DNA from: Bacillota bacterium
Lineage (GTDB): Bacteria > Bacillota > Clostridia > Lachnospirales > Lachnospiraceae
Length of the DNA: 64,000 bases
Assembly: GCA_023386315.1 (NCBI GenBank)
Contig: JAEWJZ010000010.1
Span: forward strand, 186,001 to 250,000
Reading direction: 5' to 3'
Shown: one piece after another, positions 63,751-64,000 of the stretch
How positions within the stretch are numbered: position 1 is the stretch's first letter
Layout: each line of letters starts with the position of its first letter
Notes under the pieces: generated by a model
The model's input: only the letters and a program-made list of their open reading frames with translations
What the model was told of the DNA's origin: nothing
Database searches by the model: none
Made by a program: the position numbers and the translations under genes

Positions 63751-64000
63751 TCACTTATCCTTCACAAACCGATAAGAAGTGACTGTTTCCGCCTCGTCAT
63801 ATTTATCCAGATACAATATGCCAGACAAACCGGTAAGAACCGGCAGCTGATCATTCAGCTCTGAAATCTTTCCATTCATCTGGTCATTGCTTCCAAGGTA
63901 TACCCTGATGCTTCCCATCACAAGAGTTGCATTCCCGTTAGAATCATAGCGGATCTCATCTGCCGGGATTTTATGGGTGGATAAAAGCTGGGTGAGGGTT
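63751..64000 (-). CDS. FtsQ/DivIB-like cell division protein (partial, C-terminal part)
   Basis: The last 83 residues of a gene that enters from the right edge. The sequence includes STHKIPADEIRYDSNGNATL and VYLGSNDQMNGKISELNDQL, then LPVLTGLSGILYLDKYDEAE and the end SYRFVKDK. The pattern of a polar extracellular domain with G-x-D...K/R...L segments near the end, upstream of ftsZ, is that of FtsQ/DivIB, which links division proteins to peptidoglycan synthesis. The identification rests largely on context. About 120 bp of AT-rich sequence separates it from ftsZ. Confidence 0.7.
   Translation of the reverse strand, partial: TLTQLLSTHKIPADEIRYDSNGNATLVMGSIRVYLGSNDQMNGKISELNDQLPVLTGLSGILYLDKYDEAETVTSYRFVKDK

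Overview
The window looks like a chromosomal segment of a spore-forming, anaerobic, low-to-mid GC Firmicute, most likely a Lachnospiraceae (Clostridium/Lacrimispora-like). The grounds are an anaerobic (cobalt-early) cobalamin pathway, FeFe-hydrogenase maturases HydF and HydG, an alpha/beta-type small acid-soluble spore protein, PTS and ROK sugar genes, strong AGGAGG-type ribosome binding sites and Clostridia-style gene order. Almost all genes are on the minus strand. No rRNA, tRNA or CRISPR array was seen.

Region by region (transcription mostly runs from high to low coordinates). 1-291: start of a YesN-type response regulator, cut by the window edge. 321-5796: cobalamin block 2 (cobS, a short cobU-like gene, cbiB, cobD-type decarboxylase, cbiP, cbiC). 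5886-7028: a frameshifted fic gene and a YcxB-like membrane protein on the plus strand. 7095-10048: hydrogenase maturation operon (TM1266-type regulator, hydG, hydF), with a strong promoter and a terminator-like hairpin in its leader. 10217-20193: cobalamin block 1 (cbiD, L, F, G, H, a cbiJ-cbiE fusion, cbiT, cbiA, a GNAT acetyltransferase, cobT, cobU). Together the two blocks cover precorrin-2 to cobalamin assembly; cobaltochelatase, cobalt transport and the corrinoid adenosyltransferase are not here. 20265-23172: a spore SASP and a PadR-controlled envelope-stress-like module (PspC, PadR, DUF1700, DUF4097, PspC) behind a consensus promoter with a 23-bp palindrome. 23200-25380: an AT-rich island with unrecognised small membrane or secreted genes and an IS1182-like remnant.

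25386-30669: a putative rhamnoside operon (GPH-type transporter, GH78-like hydrolase, and a ROK protein carrying an in-frame HPr-like domain) with a divergent AraC regulator. 30829-41538: D,D-carboxypeptidase, polysaccharide deacetylase, two CobW/G3E-type P-loop proteins, a PTS_EIIC-like membrane protein, an orphan FeoB-associated Cys-rich protein, the KtrA/KtrB potassium system, an LCP protein and a HAD phosphatase. 41561-46487: fructose PTS fruA-fruK, an RpiR regulator with matching operator-like sites upstream of fruK and of itself, and a DMT exporter. 46474-54688: metallophosphoesterase, phosphopantetheinyl transferase, MBL-fold protein, enolase, a thioredoxin reductase with a C-terminal thioredoxin-like domain plus peroxiredoxin, an RDAC-motif protein and trpS. 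54756-58794: metF, the methionine synthase activation domain as its own gene, and a B12-dependent methionine synthase lacking that domain; this is a direct consumer of the cobalamin made by the cob genes. 58880-60939: hflK-hflC behind a perfect-consensus promoter and what I read as a yybP-ykoY (Mn2+) riboswitch with an overlapping terminator. 60956-64000: zinc-ribbon membrane protein, a small unknown protein, ftsZ and the end of an ftsQ/divIB-like gene.

The most noteworthy points are the manganese-riboswitch-like leader in front of hflKC, the ROK-HPr in-frame fusion that keeps a strong internal ribosome binding site, the cob operon whose promoter leaves no room for a B12 riboswitch, and the paired RpiR operator-like sites.
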